Source of the DNA: JACVRW01 sp963803245
GTDB lineage: Bacteria; Actinomycetota; Thermoleophilia; Solirubrobacterales; Thermoleophilaceae
Length of the DNA: 64,000 nucleotides
Direction: 5' to 3'
NCBI GenBank assembly: GCA_963803245.1
Contig: CAWDLI010000018.1
Span: 310,001-374,000, forward strand
In this document: positions 29,626-37,774 of the stretch, in pieces
How positions within the stretch are numbered: the stretch's first letter is position 1
How the letters are laid out: every line of letters starts with the position of its first letter
Position numbers and translations under genes: made by a program
Notes under the pieces: model-generated
What the model saw: the letters and a program-made list of their open reading frames with translations, nothing else
Database searches by the model: none
Told to the model about the DNA's origin: nothing

Positions 29626-30531
29626 ATGGCGCAGCAACGGGCGGTATTCCCCCGCGACAGAGGCCTCCAGTTCAGGATGCTCGTCACGCTCTTCCTGCTG
29701 GGCGTCCTGTACGTCGCATTCATCGGCGTTCTCGCCGCGGTGGGTGCCGGCGCCGTGGTCACGCTGGTCTTCATCGTCGGCCTGCTCGGTGCTCAGTTCT
29801 TCCTTTCGGACAAGCTCGCGCTGACGGCGGTGGGCGCCAAGGAGGTCACCCCCGAGGAGGCTCCCGGACTCCACGCGATGATCGAGCGGCTCTGCATCCA
29901 GGCGGACCTGCCCAAGCCCAAGATCGCGGTGGCGGACACCGAGGTGCCGAACGCGTTCGCGATCGGCCGCTCGCAGAAGACGGCCACCGTGTGCGCCACC
30001 ACGGGCATCATGAAGACGCTTTCGCCGTCCGAGCTCGAGGGCGTCATGGCGCACGAGCTCACGCACGTGAAGAACCGCGACGTGCTGATCATGACCATCG
30101 CGAGCTTCTTCGCCTCTGTGGCGTCGATGATCCTGCAGTTCTCGTTCTTCTTCGGGGGAGGCGACGACGATGACGGCGCTCCCGCCGCGCTCGTGATCTT
30201 CCTGGTGTCGCTCCTGGTCTACGTCATCTCCTTCTTCCTGATCCTCGCGCTGTCGCGCTACCGCGAGTTCTCGGCCGATCGCGGCGCCGCGATCATCACC
30301 GGCCGCCCGAGCGCCCTGTCCGCGGCGCTCGTGCGCATCTCGGATCGGATGCAGCAGGTGCCGACCCAGGACCTCCGTCAGGCGGAGAACCTGAACGCAT
30401 TCTTCATCGTGCCCGCGAGCGTCAAGGGCAGCCTCAAGACGCTGTTCGCCACGCACCCACCGCTCGAGAAGCGGATCGAGCGCCTGCAGCAGCTCGAGGC
30501 GCAGCTCCAGCGGGGCCCCGCGGCGGCCTAG
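29626..30531 (+). CDS. htpX: M48 membrane metalloprotease HtpX
   Basis: 301 residues. Two N-terminal helices (about 18-60), zinc motif HELTH near 142, two further helices around 160-220, and the third ligand Glu in SRYREFSADRGAA near 224. Membrane protease that degrades damaged membrane proteins. ATG at 29626. The next gene starts 5 bases after it and encodes PspAB, an arrangement typical of actinobacterial phage-shock modules. Confidence 0.93.
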   Translation: MAQQRAVFPRDRGLQFRMLVTLFLLGVLYVAFIGVLAAVGAGAVVTLVFIVGLLGAQFFLSDKLALTAVGAKEVTPEEAPGLHAMIERLCIQADLPKPKIAVADTEVPNAFAIGRSQKTATVCATTGIMKTLSPSELEGVMAHELTHVKNRDVLIMTIASFFASVASMILQFSFFFGGGDDDDGAPAALVIFLVSLLVYVISFFLILALSRYREFSADRGAAIITGRPSALSAALVRISDRMQQVPTQDLRQAENLNAFFIVPASVKGSLKTLFATHPPLEKRIERLQQLEAQLQRGPAAA

Positions 30532-30535
30532 CGGG

Positions 30536-31107
30536 ATGGGCTTCCTCGACGCCCTGCTGGGCGGCAGGGGTAAGACGCTGAAGGCACCGGCGCCGGACCG
30601 GCTCTTCGCGATGACCACCGCGCAGGTCACCCTGGAGACCGGGCTTGGCCTGACGCACCGCGGCTCGGCGGCGATCGTCTTCCAGCCGCTCGGCACGGCC
30701 GACTTCGCGTCCATCGTCAAGGACACGGAGGAGCTGCTCACGAGCAGCGCCGAGGACACCGGCTCCAAGATCGAGACCGCCGACGACGAGTTCGGCTACC
30801 GCTGGCTCATCCTGCGCGACCAGGACTTCGAGGACCTCGTGGTGTCGCTCAACACCGTCTCCACCGAGCTTCAGGGCGGCGGTTACGGCGATCGCCTGCT
30901 CGCGGCGTGTTCGTCTTCGAGGAGGAGACCCGCCCGATCTACTTCATCTACAACTTCAAGCGCGGCGCCTTCTATCCCTTCGTGCCGAAGGGAAAGCAGG
31001 AGCGCGACTCCGAGCGCGAGCTCCGGATCAAGGCGCAGCTGGGCGCCGAGCTGCCGTGGGAAGAGGACATGGCGCGCTGGTTCCCGCTCTGGGAGATTCC
31101 GCTCTAA
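30536..31107 (+). CDS. pspAB: PspA-associated protein PspAB (one frameshift)
   Basis: About 190 residues after correction. N-terminal MGFLDALLGGRGKT, then DEFGYRWLILRDQDFEDLVVSLNTV, then, in the next frame, FVFEEETRPIYFIYNFKRGAFYPFVP and WEEDMARWFPLWEIPL match the PspAB family, a partner of PspA and HtpX in actinobacteria. One base is missing near 30903 (in CGGCG), where the frame changes. Soluble protein; role in the Psp response is established only by genome association. Confidence 0.85.
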
Positions 31108-31142
31108 GGAGCGTGCTCTCGCCGCCGGCGGCGCGTCGGGCG

Positions 31143-31148
31143 TAGGCT
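31143..31148 (+). promoter_or_regulatory. -10-like element of the antiporter
   Basis: TAGGCT 11 bases before ATG at 31160, giving a leader of only a few bases. Confidence 0.4.
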
Positions 31149-31159
31149 GCGCCCGCCGC

Positions 31160-32338
31160 ATGGTCCACGTCGACAGCGACTCCTTCCTCGTCATCGTTGC
31201 GGTGGCCGCGCTCGCGGCCCTGCTCGCCGGGACGCTGGGCAGCCGCGTGGCGGTGCCGGTGGTGGTGATCGAGATCGTCGCCGGGATCGTGGTCGGGCCC
31301 GCCGTGCTCGGCCTCGCCGACGCGGACCAGTTCATCGAGTTCTTCGCGGCCCTCGGCCTCGGAATGCTCTTCTTCTTCGCGGGCTACGAGATCGACTTCC
31401 GGCGCATCGCCGGCACCCCGCTGCGACTGGCGGTGCTCGGCTGGTTGCTCTCACTCGCGATCGCCTTCTCGCTCGGCGGCCTGCTCGCGCTCGCGGGGGT
31501 GGTGCTCTCGCTCCTGTTCACGGGCGCCGCTCTGGCCACGACGGCGATCGGGACGCTGGTCCCGATCCTGAGCGACGCGGGCGAGCTGCGCACCCGCTTC
31601 GGCACCTATCTGCTCGCCGCCGGCGCGGCCGGTGAGTTCGGGCCGATCCTGATGATCACGCTCGCCTTCTCGACCAAGGGCGCGCTCGCCAACGCCCTGA
31701 TCCTGCTCGCGTTCGTCGCCCTCGCGGTGGCCACGGCGATCGTCGCCGTGCGTGGCGTGGGCGTCGGGTGGAACGTGATCGAGCGGACGATGGAGACGAG
31801 CAGCCAGCTGCCGATCCGCGTGGCGGTGGTGCTCGTGTTCGCGCTGGGCGCGCTCGCCGCCTCGCTGGGACTGGACCTCCTCATAGGTGGCTTCGTGGCG
31901 GGAGCCATCACCCGGCTGGCACTGGAAGGCCGTGAGGTGGGCATCTTCGAGTCGAAGCTCACGGCCGTGGGCTACGGGTTCTTCATCCCCTTCTTCTTCG
32001 TCGTCAGCGGACTCAAGTTCAACCTTGACGCTCTGCTCGACAATCCGGTCCGCCTGCTCGAGCTGCCGCTCTTCCTGGTGCTCTTCCTGGTCGTCCGGGG
32101 CGCGCCGGCGATGCTCCTCTACCCGCGCCTGCTCGACCTCCGCGACCGTGCGGCTCTGGCCACGTTCTCGGCCACCGAGCTGCCGCTGGTGGTGGCCATC
32201 ACCACGATCGCCATCGACCGCGGCCACATGCGCTCGTCCACCGCCGCCTCGCTCGTGGGCGCGGCGATCCTGTCCACGGCGATCTACCCGCTGGTGGGCC
32301 TGCGGCTACGCCGCGACCGCCTGGGTCTCGCCGAGTAG
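31160..32338 (+). CDS. CPA2-type cation/proton antiporter
   Basis: 392 residues, about 12 membrane helices. Family features: PVVVIEIVAGIVVGPAVLG, FFAGYEIDFRRI (FxxGxExD-like), LATTAIGTLVPILSDAGELRT, and GGFVAGAITRLALEG. No C-terminal TrkA-N domain. Exchanges Na+ or K+ for H+ across the membrane. It lies between the two halves of the Psp genes; a role in ion homeostasis during envelope stress is inference. Confidence 0.88.
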   Translation: MVHVDSDSFLVIVAVAALAALLAGTLGSRVAVPVVVIEIVAGIVVGPAVLGLADADQFIEFFAALGLGMLFFFAGYEIDFRRIAGTPLRLAVLGWLLSLAIAFSLGGLLALAGVVLSLLFTGAALATTAIGTLVPILSDAGELRTRFGTYLLAAGAAGEFGPILMITLAFSTKGALANALILLAFVALAVATAIVAVRGVGVGWNVIERTMETSSQLPIRVAVVLVFALGALAASLGLDLLIGGFVAGAITRLALEGREVGIFESKLTAVGYGFFIPFFFVVSGLKFNLDALLDNPVRLLELPLFLVLFLVVRGAPAMLLYPRLLDLRDRAALATFSATELPLVVAITTIAIDRGHMRSSTAASLVGAAILSTAIYPLVGLRLRRDRLGLAE

Positions 32339-32339
32339 G

Positions 32340-32687
32340 TCACTCGACGACGACCTTGCCCTTCATGTCGTCCGGATGCACCGTGCAGATGTAGCGGTAG
32401 GTGCCCCGCTTGCGCAGCTTCTTCGAGTAGGTGCCCGACGTCTTCGTCTTCGAGTGGAACTTGCGCGGGCCCTTGGTCACGGTCACGTCGTGCGGCGCCT
32501 CCCCCACCCAGGTCCACTTGACCGTGTCGCCGCTCTGGATCGTGACCTTGCTCTTCTTGAAGAAGAGGTCGCCGACCTTGACCCGCTTCGTGGCCGACGC
32601 GCGCGCATCCGGCTCTGAGGCGCCCGCGGGCAGCGCTGCGGCCGCGAGCGTGAGCGGTATGACGACGAGGGCGAGGGGCTTGCGCAC
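32340..32687 (-). CDS. secreted cupredoxin-domain protein
   Basis: 115 residues. Signal peptide (MRKPLALVVIPLTLAAAALPAGAS), then a plastocyanin/azurin-like domain: VKVGDLFFKKSKVTIQSGDTVKWTW, type-1 copper ligands His in GEAPHDV near 63 and Cys, His, Met in CTVHPDDM near 101-108. Probably a small extracytoplasmic blue copper protein for electron transfer or copper binding. GTG start. Its stop is 2 bases from the convergent antiporter stop. Confidence 0.85.
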   Translation of the reverse strand: MRKPLALVVIPLTLAAAALPAGASEPDARASATKRVKVGDLFFKKSKVTIQSGDTVKWTWVGEAPHDVTVTKGPRKFHSKTKTSGTYSKKLRKRGTYRYICTVHPDDMKGKVVVE

Positions 32688-32765
32688 TGGAACGGACCTC
32701 CGGGATCGATGGACGTCTCCCGGGACATACGGAGGTTCCTGGCGAAAGGTTCGATCGAAGCGCGC

Positions 32766-34067
32766 TCAGCCCGCGAGCTTCACGCGGAGGGACCCGCGAC
32801 TCGCCTTGCGGCCGCGCAGGGTCACCGTCGCCTCCCCGTCGCTCTTCCCGGTCACGCCCGTGGCGGCGAGTGACAGCCTCCGCACGACTCGCGGCGAGAA
32901 CCGGGTGACGATCTTCCGGCCGCCCGACACGTGCGCGGAGACCAGCCGGCCGTTCACGCGCGCCGTGACAGCTCCCGTCACCTTCACGCCGGCCGGCAGC
33001 CGCAGCACGACCGACCTGACGCCGGCGGGCGCGCTCGTGAGCCGGAGCGAGGCGGCGAGCCGGCGCGCGCGCAGCGCCACGACCGCGGAGGCCTTCCCAC
33101 CGGAACTCGAGAGCGCGCGCCCGTCGAGCTTCCAGCTCGGCCTGACCGGCAGCCCGAGCTGCCGCAGCACCGTGGGAGCGATGTCGACCACCAGCGGCTT
33201 CTTGACCTTGGCGCCGAGGCCGGGGCCCGCGCCGATCACGAACGAGGTGATCTCGAGCGGCGTCTGACTCAGGTGGCTGACGAGCGAGGGCTCGTCGAGC
33301 GCGCGCTGGCCATGGTCCGTGGTCACGAGGACCGTCCAGCTCTCGAAGGGGTAGCTGGACCGCGAGCGCACGGCGCGCAGCACCTGGCCGACCCGGCGGT
33401 CGGTCGTCGCGATGGCGTCCTTGTAGGCCGGGGTGGCGGAGCCGACGAGGTGCGCGGTCTCGTCCACGACACCGAGATATACGAAGCTCGCATCCGGGTT
33501 GGCGCGCCGGAGCCGGGCCGAGGCGGCCTCGGTCACCTGAACGTCGCCCGCGTCCCACAGCTCGAGCTTCTCCTCGGCGACGGTGAAGTTGGAGCTGGCA
33601 TCCATCGCACTGCCGAAGATCGGCCCGCCGTTCGCGGTCGTTCCGATGTTGACCCAGTCGCTCGCGAGGTAGGTGTTGAGCGAGGGGGCCGCGGTCTCGA
33701 TCCGCGTGATGAAGTCGAGGTAGCCGTTCTTCGTGGCCTGCCCCGGGTCCGTGTTGAACTTCCTGCCGTCCACGAGGTGCTTGTCGGGCCAGACCCCGCT
33801 GGCGATGGACGACCAGCCGACCTCGCTGAGCGTGAGCACGTTCGGGCCGTAGTCCAGCGGTGCGGGCCGCGCGAAGCCCTGCCGGGCGAGGCGGGCCAGG
33901 TTGGGGGCGCGTCCGCTCTTCATCGCCGCGCTGAGCAGATCCCAGCGGGTGCCGTCGATGCCGATCACCAGCACCTTGTCGAGGTTGGAGCCGGCCGGCG
34001 TGGGCCGGGCGAGTGCCGGCGAGGCGCTGAGGGCGAGCAGGACGAGGGCCATGGCGATCGATCGCAT
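32766..34067 (-). CDS. secreted alkaline-phosphatase-superfamily protein (phosphodiesterase-like)
   Basis: 433 residues. Signal peptide MRSIAMALVLLALSASPALA, then a nucleotide pyrophosphatase/phosphodiesterase-like core: metal-site VIGIDGTRWDLL, nucleophile region LSEVGWSSIASGVWPDKHLV (Ser/Thr), VVDETAHLVGS and TTDHGQRALDEP with metal ligands. The last 120 residues are a separate beta-rich basic domain. Cleaves a phosphoester or sulfate ester outside the cell; substrate unknown. ATG at 34067 is the one directly before the signal peptide, another lies 9 bases upstream. Confidence 0.82.
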   Translation of the reverse strand: MRSIAMALVLLALSASPALARPTPAGSNLDKVLVIGIDGTRWDLLSAAMKSGRAPNLARLARQGFARPAPLDYGPNVLTLSEVGWSSIASGVWPDKHLVDGRKFNTDPGQATKNGYLDFITRIETAAPSLNTYLASDWVNIGTTANGGPIFGSAMDASSNFTVAEEKLELWDAGDVQVTEAASARLRRANPDASFVYLGVVDETAHLVGSATPAYKDAIATTDRRVGQVLRAVRSRSSYPFESWTVLVTTDHGQRALDEPSLVSHLSQTPLEITSFVIGAGPGLGAKVKKPLVVDIAPTVLRQLGLPVRPSWKLDGRALSSSGGKASAVVALRARRLAASLRLTSAPAGVRSVVLRLPAGVKVTGAVTARVNGRLVSAHVSGGRKIVTRFSPRVVRRLSLAATGVTGKSDGEATVTLRGRKASRGSLRVKLAG

Positions 34068-34102
34068 GAAGAGCATTCTGTCTGACGCGCGCACTCTCGT
34101 GC

Positions 34103-34567
34103 TTAGACCGGCTGCCCGGCGGGGGCGGCGCGCTGCGGCAGCTGCCGCCATTCCACGAACTTGCCGCCGCGCGAACGGAAGCGCACGCGAACCACGTCGT
34201 TGCAGGCCTCCGGCGGAACGCCCCGGCGCGGCGCCAGGCTGAACGCAGCCACCGCCGTGTCGCCCTCGTCCTTCACGCGCGTGACCTCGCCGCGGCACGG
34301 GAGCGACAGGTTGAAGGCGAGCGCGGCGCGGCGCGTGCGCAGGCGGAAGGTCCGGCTCTGCTGGATGAGCGCGTTGCGGGCGAACAGGGAGGCCGCCGCC
34401 CGGAAGTCGTCCCGGCCGAGTGCCGCCGACCAGGCGCGAACGAGTCGCTCGTTGGCCGACCTCTGCGGGGCCGGAGCCGGGTCGTCCGGCGCGTCCGAGC
34501 CGCCGCAGCCGGCGGCGATGGCCACGCACGCCGCGAGGGCCGGTGGGAAGGTCGCGCTGAGACGCAC
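34103..34567 (-). CDS. putative lipoprotein with NTF2-like domain
   Basis: 154 residues from GTG at 34567. Signal with lipobox AAGC near residue 17, a short Pro/Ala linker, then a compact domain beginning RLVRAWSAALGRDDFRAAASLFARNALI and ending VRFRSRGGKFVEWRQL, reminiscent of SnoaL/NTF2-like folds. One disulfide is possible (CRGE and EACND). Function unknown. GTG start is chosen to give a proper signal; upstream codons are antisense-like. Confidence 0.6.
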   Translation of the reverse strand: MRLSATFPPALAACVAIAAGCGGSDAPDDPAPAPQRSANERLVRAWSAALGRDDFRAAASLFARNALIQQSRTFRLRTRRAALAFNLSLPCRGEVTRVKDEGDTAVAAFSLAPRRGVPPEACNDVVRVRFRSRGGKFVEWRQLPQRAAPAGQPV

Positions 34568-34610
34568 CCCCGGAAGTGTGGCGATGGGGGCTGGGGCGAA
34601 CGCGCCAGGC

Positions 34611-35207
34611 CTAGCGGGCCGGCTCGAGCAGCTCGGCCTCGAGAGCGTCGACCACAACCGGGTCGAACTGGCTCTCACGGCCGCGACGCAGCTCGCGGGT
34701 CACGCCCGCGGGCGAGAGGGCGCGCCGGTAGGGGCGGTCCTCGTTCATAGCCACGTAGGCGTCGGCCACGGCCAGGATGCGGCTCTCGAGCGGGCTCTCG
34801 TCGGCCTCGAGCCCGTCCGGGTACCCGCCGCCGTCGAAGCGCTCGTGGTGGTGGCGCACGATCTCGGCCACGTGCTGCAGCCCGGGGATGCGATCCACGA
34901 GCTCCGCGCCCCAGCCCGAGTGCTCGTGGAGCAGCTCGGCCTCGAGCTCGTCGAGCGGCCCGGGCTTGTAGAGGATCGCGTCGGGCACGCCGACCTTGCC
35001 GATGTCGTGCACCAACGAGGCGTAGGCGAGCTCGCGCAGCTCCTCGTCGCTGAGGCCGAGCCGCCGCCCGAGCCTGGCGGCCAGCTCTACGACACGTGTG
35101 CAGTGGTCGCGGGTCTCGCCGTCGCGGAGTCCCAGCGTGTCGGCCAGGACCTCGACGGTGGCGGACAGCAGCTCTTCGGAAGCGGGGGCACTGGTGGATT
35201 GCGCCAT
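34611..35207 (-). CDS. HD-GYP domain phosphohydrolase
   Basis: 198 residues, essentially one HD-GYP domain: GETRDHCTRVVELAARLG, HDIGKVGVPDAILYKPGPLD near 68, HHERFDGGGYPDGL near 118-131, and AVADAYVAMNEDRPYR. The GGGYP form of the GYP motif suggests cyclic di-GMP phosphodiesterase activity. No sensory domain is attached. Next gene downstream is the lipoprotein at 34103. ATG at 35207. Confidence 0.88.
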   Translation of the reverse strand: MAQSTSAPASEELLSATVEVLADTLGLRDGETRDHCTRVVELAARLGRRLGLSDEELRELAYASLVHDIGKVGVPDAILYKPGPLDELEAELLHEHSGWGAELVDRIPGLQHVAEIVRHHHERFDGGGYPDGLEADESPLESRILAVADAYVAMNEDRPYRRALSPAGVTRELRRGRESQFDPVVVDALEAELLEPAR

Positions 35208-35279
35208 CGTGCCCCGATTCGCTGCACGCGCCCGCTCCCCTTCCCGGTGGAGGGAAAGTCCCGCCCTCTTTGGCCCGGG

Positions 35280-35564
35280 CTAGTGGTCTTCCGGAATCAG
35301 GCCGTCGCCTGTGAACTCGCCCTGAGCCTCGCTGAAGCTCACGTCGCGCGGGGGCAGGATCACGTCTGACTCGACCAGCTCGTCGTCGTCGATCTTGTTT
35401 CCGTCGCTCGCGACGATCTCGAGCATCTGGGACCACAACTCGCGGAAGCCGGTCTCATCGCCCTGCTCCACGGCGGCCACGGCGCGGTTGTCGAGCTCGT
35501 TGAGCCGGCCCGCGTCCTCGTCGGGCAGTTTGAACTGCCCCTCTCCCGAGATGCGGACGATCAT
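35280..35564 (-). CDS. pspAA: PspA-associated protein PspAA
   Basis: 94 residues: MIVRISGEGQFKLPDEDAGRLNELDNRAVAAVE, WSQMLEIVASDGNKIDDDELVESDVILPPRDVS. The opening MIVRISGEGQ and the acidic DDELxxSDxIxPP stretch are the PspAA signature. Small cytosolic partner of PspA. ATG overlaps the pspA stop (ATGA), so it is coupled to pspA. Confidence 0.88.
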   Translation of the reverse strand: MIVRISGEGQFKLPDEDAGRLNELDNRAVAAVEQGDETGFRELWSQMLEIVASDGNKIDDDELVESDVILPPRDVSFSEAQGEFTGDGLIPEDH

Positions 35565-36325
35565 GAGGCGGGCTTCTCTTCGCCCGGCTCCAGCGCCGGG
35601 GCCTCGCCGCCGCCGCCCGAGCCCAGCTCGGCCTTCATCTTGGCCAGCTCGTCGTCCACCTGGGCGCCGGCGCCGATCTGCGCCAGCTCGCGGTCGATGT
35701 CGTCCTGACCGCCGCCGAGCTGCGACAGGTCGTCGAAGGTCCCGGCCGCCTCCAGCTCCTCGACCGCGGACGCGCGGGCGCGCATCTGCTCGGTCTTGTC
35801 CTCGGCCCGCTGGATCGCGAGCCCAAGGTCGGCCATCTCCTCGCCCACCCCGTTCGCGGCCTCGGAGATCTTCACCTGCGCCTCGGCCGCGGAGTACTGC
35901 GCCTTGATGACCTCCTTCTTGGTGCGGAAGGACTCGATCTTGACGCGCAGCTTCTTCTCGTTCTCGGTGAGCGCTTCCTGCTGGCTCTGAAGCTCCTGCA
36001 CCTGCTGGTCCAGCGACTGGAGCTCGGTCTGCGCGACGGTCTTGCGCTCGAGCGCGGCACGGGCGAGGTCGTCACGACCCTGAGCGAGCGCCTGGCGGGC
36101 CTGGGTGTCGAGCTTCACCACCTGCTGCTCGAGCTTCCCGGACTGCATCTGAAGGCGCTTCTTCGACGTGGTCACGTCGGCGATGCCCTTCTTCACGTTC
36201 TGGAGGAGCTCGACCTGCTTGTTGTAGCCGTAGTCAAGCGTCTCGGACGGGTCCTCGGCACGGTCGAGGGCCTTCGAGATCTTCGCTTTTATGACGGTGG
36301 ACATGCGACCGGCCAGTCCCGCCAT
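35561..36325 (-). CDS. pspA: PspA/IM30 family envelope-stress protein
   Basis: 254 residues, nearly all coiled coil (about 25-220). Starts MAGLAGRMSTVIKAKISKALDRAEDPSETLDYGY, as in PspA/Vipp1 proteins; then QVELLQNVKKGIADV. C-terminal Gly/Glu-rich tail. Assembles on the inner membrane surface under envelope stress. ATG at 36325 is chosen because GGAGG lies 7 bases upstream; an upstream start at 36340 would place the ribosome site inside the gene. First gene of pspA-pspAA; htpX-pspAB lie 4-6 kb away on the other strand. Confidence 0.92.
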   Translation of the reverse strand: MAGLAGRMSTVIKAKISKALDRAEDPSETLDYGYNKQVELLQNVKKGIADVTTSKKRLQMQSGKLEQQVVKLDTQARQALAQGRDDLARAALERKTVAQTELQSLDQQVQELQSQQEALTENEKKLRVKIESFRTKKEVIKAQYSAAEAQVKISEAANGVGEEMADLGLAIQRAEDKTEQMRARASAVEELEAAGTFDDLSQLGGGQDDIDRELAQIGAGAQVDDELAKMKAELGSGGGGEAPALEPGEEKPAS

Positions 36326-36364
36326 GTCGCCCTCCTTCACGCTCGAGAATCGGTACGAGCGCCG

Positions 36365-36370
36365 TACACT
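36365..36370 (+). promoter_or_regulatory. -10 element of the thioesterase gene
   Basis: TACACT, 8 bases, then GTG at 36379. Confidence 0.45.
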
Positions 36371-36378
36371 AGCGCCGC

Positions 36379-36876
36379 GTGGAGCCCCGGCCCCCGTCAG
36401 CGTCGCACTCGGTCCTGACCCGCTGGCTGGGCATCGCGGACTCGAACACCGCGGGGTACGTGCACGGCGGCGTGATCATGCGCTTCTGCGACGAGGTGGC
36501 GGGCATCGCGGCCGTGCGGCATTCCGGGTTGCGCGTGGTCACGGCTGCGATGGATCGGATGACGTTCCTGCAGCCGGTCCACGTGGGCCAGCTGCTCACC
36601 GTCCACGCCAGCGTGAACGCCGCCTGGCGCACCTCGATGGAGGTCGGCGTTCGCGTCACGGCCGAGGACATCCGCAACGGCGAGGCCTGGCACGTGTCCA
36701 CCGCCTACCTGACGATGGTGGCCCTGGACGGCGAGGGACGACCCACGCCGATCCCGCCGCTCGCTCCCGACAGCGCCGCCGAGCTGAGGCGGGCCCGGGA
36801 GGCCCAGCTCCGCCGCGACAACCGGCTCGCTGAGCGCGCCGGCATCGAGGCCGAGCGGGCGCGAGCTGAGGACTAG
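36379..36876 (+). CDS. hotdog-fold acyl-CoA thioesterase
   Basis: 165 residues. NTAGYVHGGVIMRFCDEVAGIAAVRHSG holds the long central helix of the hotdog fold; VTAAMDRMTFLQPVHVGQLL and VGVRVTAEDI are the matching strands. This is the BFIT/YciA-like acyl-CoA hydrolase pattern with catalytic Asp in FCDEVAG. Releases CoA from an acyl-CoA in the cytosol. A basic C-terminal helix follows. Stop overlaps the convergent CtaG-like gene by 4 bases. Confidence 0.85.
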   Translation: MEPRPPSASHSVLTRWLGIADSNTAGYVHGGVIMRFCDEVAGIAAVRHSGLRVVTAAMDRMTFLQPVHVGQLLTVHASVNAAWRTSMEVGVRVTAEDIRNGEAWHVSTAYLTMVALDGEGRPTPIPPLAPDSAAELRRAREAQLRRDNRLAERAGIEAERARAED

Positions 36877-37682
36877 CCGGTCGCGACCGTGGCCTGCTCG
36901 GCTCGGTCGTGCTCCTGGGCCGAGCGGTAGAAGAAGAACCCGACGGCGAACAGCATCACGAACAGGTCCAGGCCGAGCATCATGCCCCCGGCAATCTGCT
37001 GGTCGGTGAGTGGCGAGAGACCGTGATCGCGGGCCCGGTCGCCGTAGTACTCGGCGTACGCGGGGGCGCGCAGGATTATCAGCGCCATGCCGAGGAACAT
37101 CCCCGCCACGCGGGCGCCCAGCAGGTAGGGCACCTTCCAGAGGTCGCCCGGCACCCGGCGGCGCTTGGGCTCGATGACGGACCACCACACGAGCAGCGCC
37201 CCGAACAGGAACGACAGGTGCTGGACCACGTGGAGCAGGGGGTTCTCGAGCGCGGCCACGAACGCGAACGAGAGGTGCCAGCCGTACAGGATCACCACCC
37301 ACACCGGCACGGCCACGAGCGGGCGCCGGAGCACCCTGAAGGCGCGGCGAAGCCAGTTGACGCGCGCGACCCTGACGAGCAGCGGCCGCGGCAGGTAGAA
37401 CGCGTAGACGGGCGAGCGCAGGCCGATCAGGAGGAACGGCGCGGCAAGGTCGGCGATCAGCAGGTGCTGGCCCATGTGTGCGAGCACGAGGTCGTCCGAG
37501 AGGGCGTCCACAGGACCGGTGAGCCCCGCGGCGGTGAGCCCGAGGCCCGTCCACCAGGCCGCCTGCTGGCCCGCGGGCACCCGGTACCCGCGCCGGCGCA
37601 GGGTCGTCACCGCCCGCGCGTAGAGCGTTGCCATCAGCGCCAGCAGGGCGACGGCGCCGGGTTCGACCGTGAAGGGCACCAC
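36873..37682 (-). CDS. CtaG-like cytochrome c oxidase assembly protein
   Basis: 269 residues, about seven membrane helices. Conserved pieces DDLVLAHMGQHLLIADLAAPFLLIG, VVILYGWHLSFAFVAALENPLLHVVQHLSFLFGALLVWW contain the histidines of the caa3-type CtaG family (PF09678), thought to serve copper insertion into the oxidase. No oxidase genes are present in the window. GTG start; CACAAT lies 5 bases upstream. Confidence 0.85.
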   Translation of the reverse strand: MVPFTVEPGAVALLALMATLYARAVTTLRRRGYRVPAGQQAAWWTGLGLTAAGLTGPVDALSDDLVLAHMGQHLLIADLAAPFLLIGLRSPVYAFYLPRPLLVRVARVNWLRRAFRVLRRPLVAVPVWVVILYGWHLSFAFVAALENPLLHVVQHLSFLFGALLVWWSVIEPKRRRVPGDLWKVPYLLGARVAGMFLGMALIILRAPAYAEYYGDRARDHGLSPLTDQQIAGGMMLGLDLFVMLFAVGFFFYRSAQEHDRAEQATVATG

Positions 37683-37721
37683 CGCCCATTGTGGCGCGCC
37701 CCAGCCAGGCGCGGATCGGCG

Positions 37722-37768
37722 GACTGTCCGGTTTTACGCCCGAGGGGTGGGCGCGAAACCAGACAGTC
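37722..37768. repeat. long hairpin after the acyl-CoA dehydrogenase
   Basis: Arms 37722-37741 and 37749-37768 pair at 17 of 20 positions around a 7-base loop. It begins 6 bases after the stop of the minus-strand gene at 37775, where a terminator would be, but no T-run follows. It may be a REP-like intergenic repeat. Confidence 0.6.
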
Positions 37769-37774
37769 GTGGAT

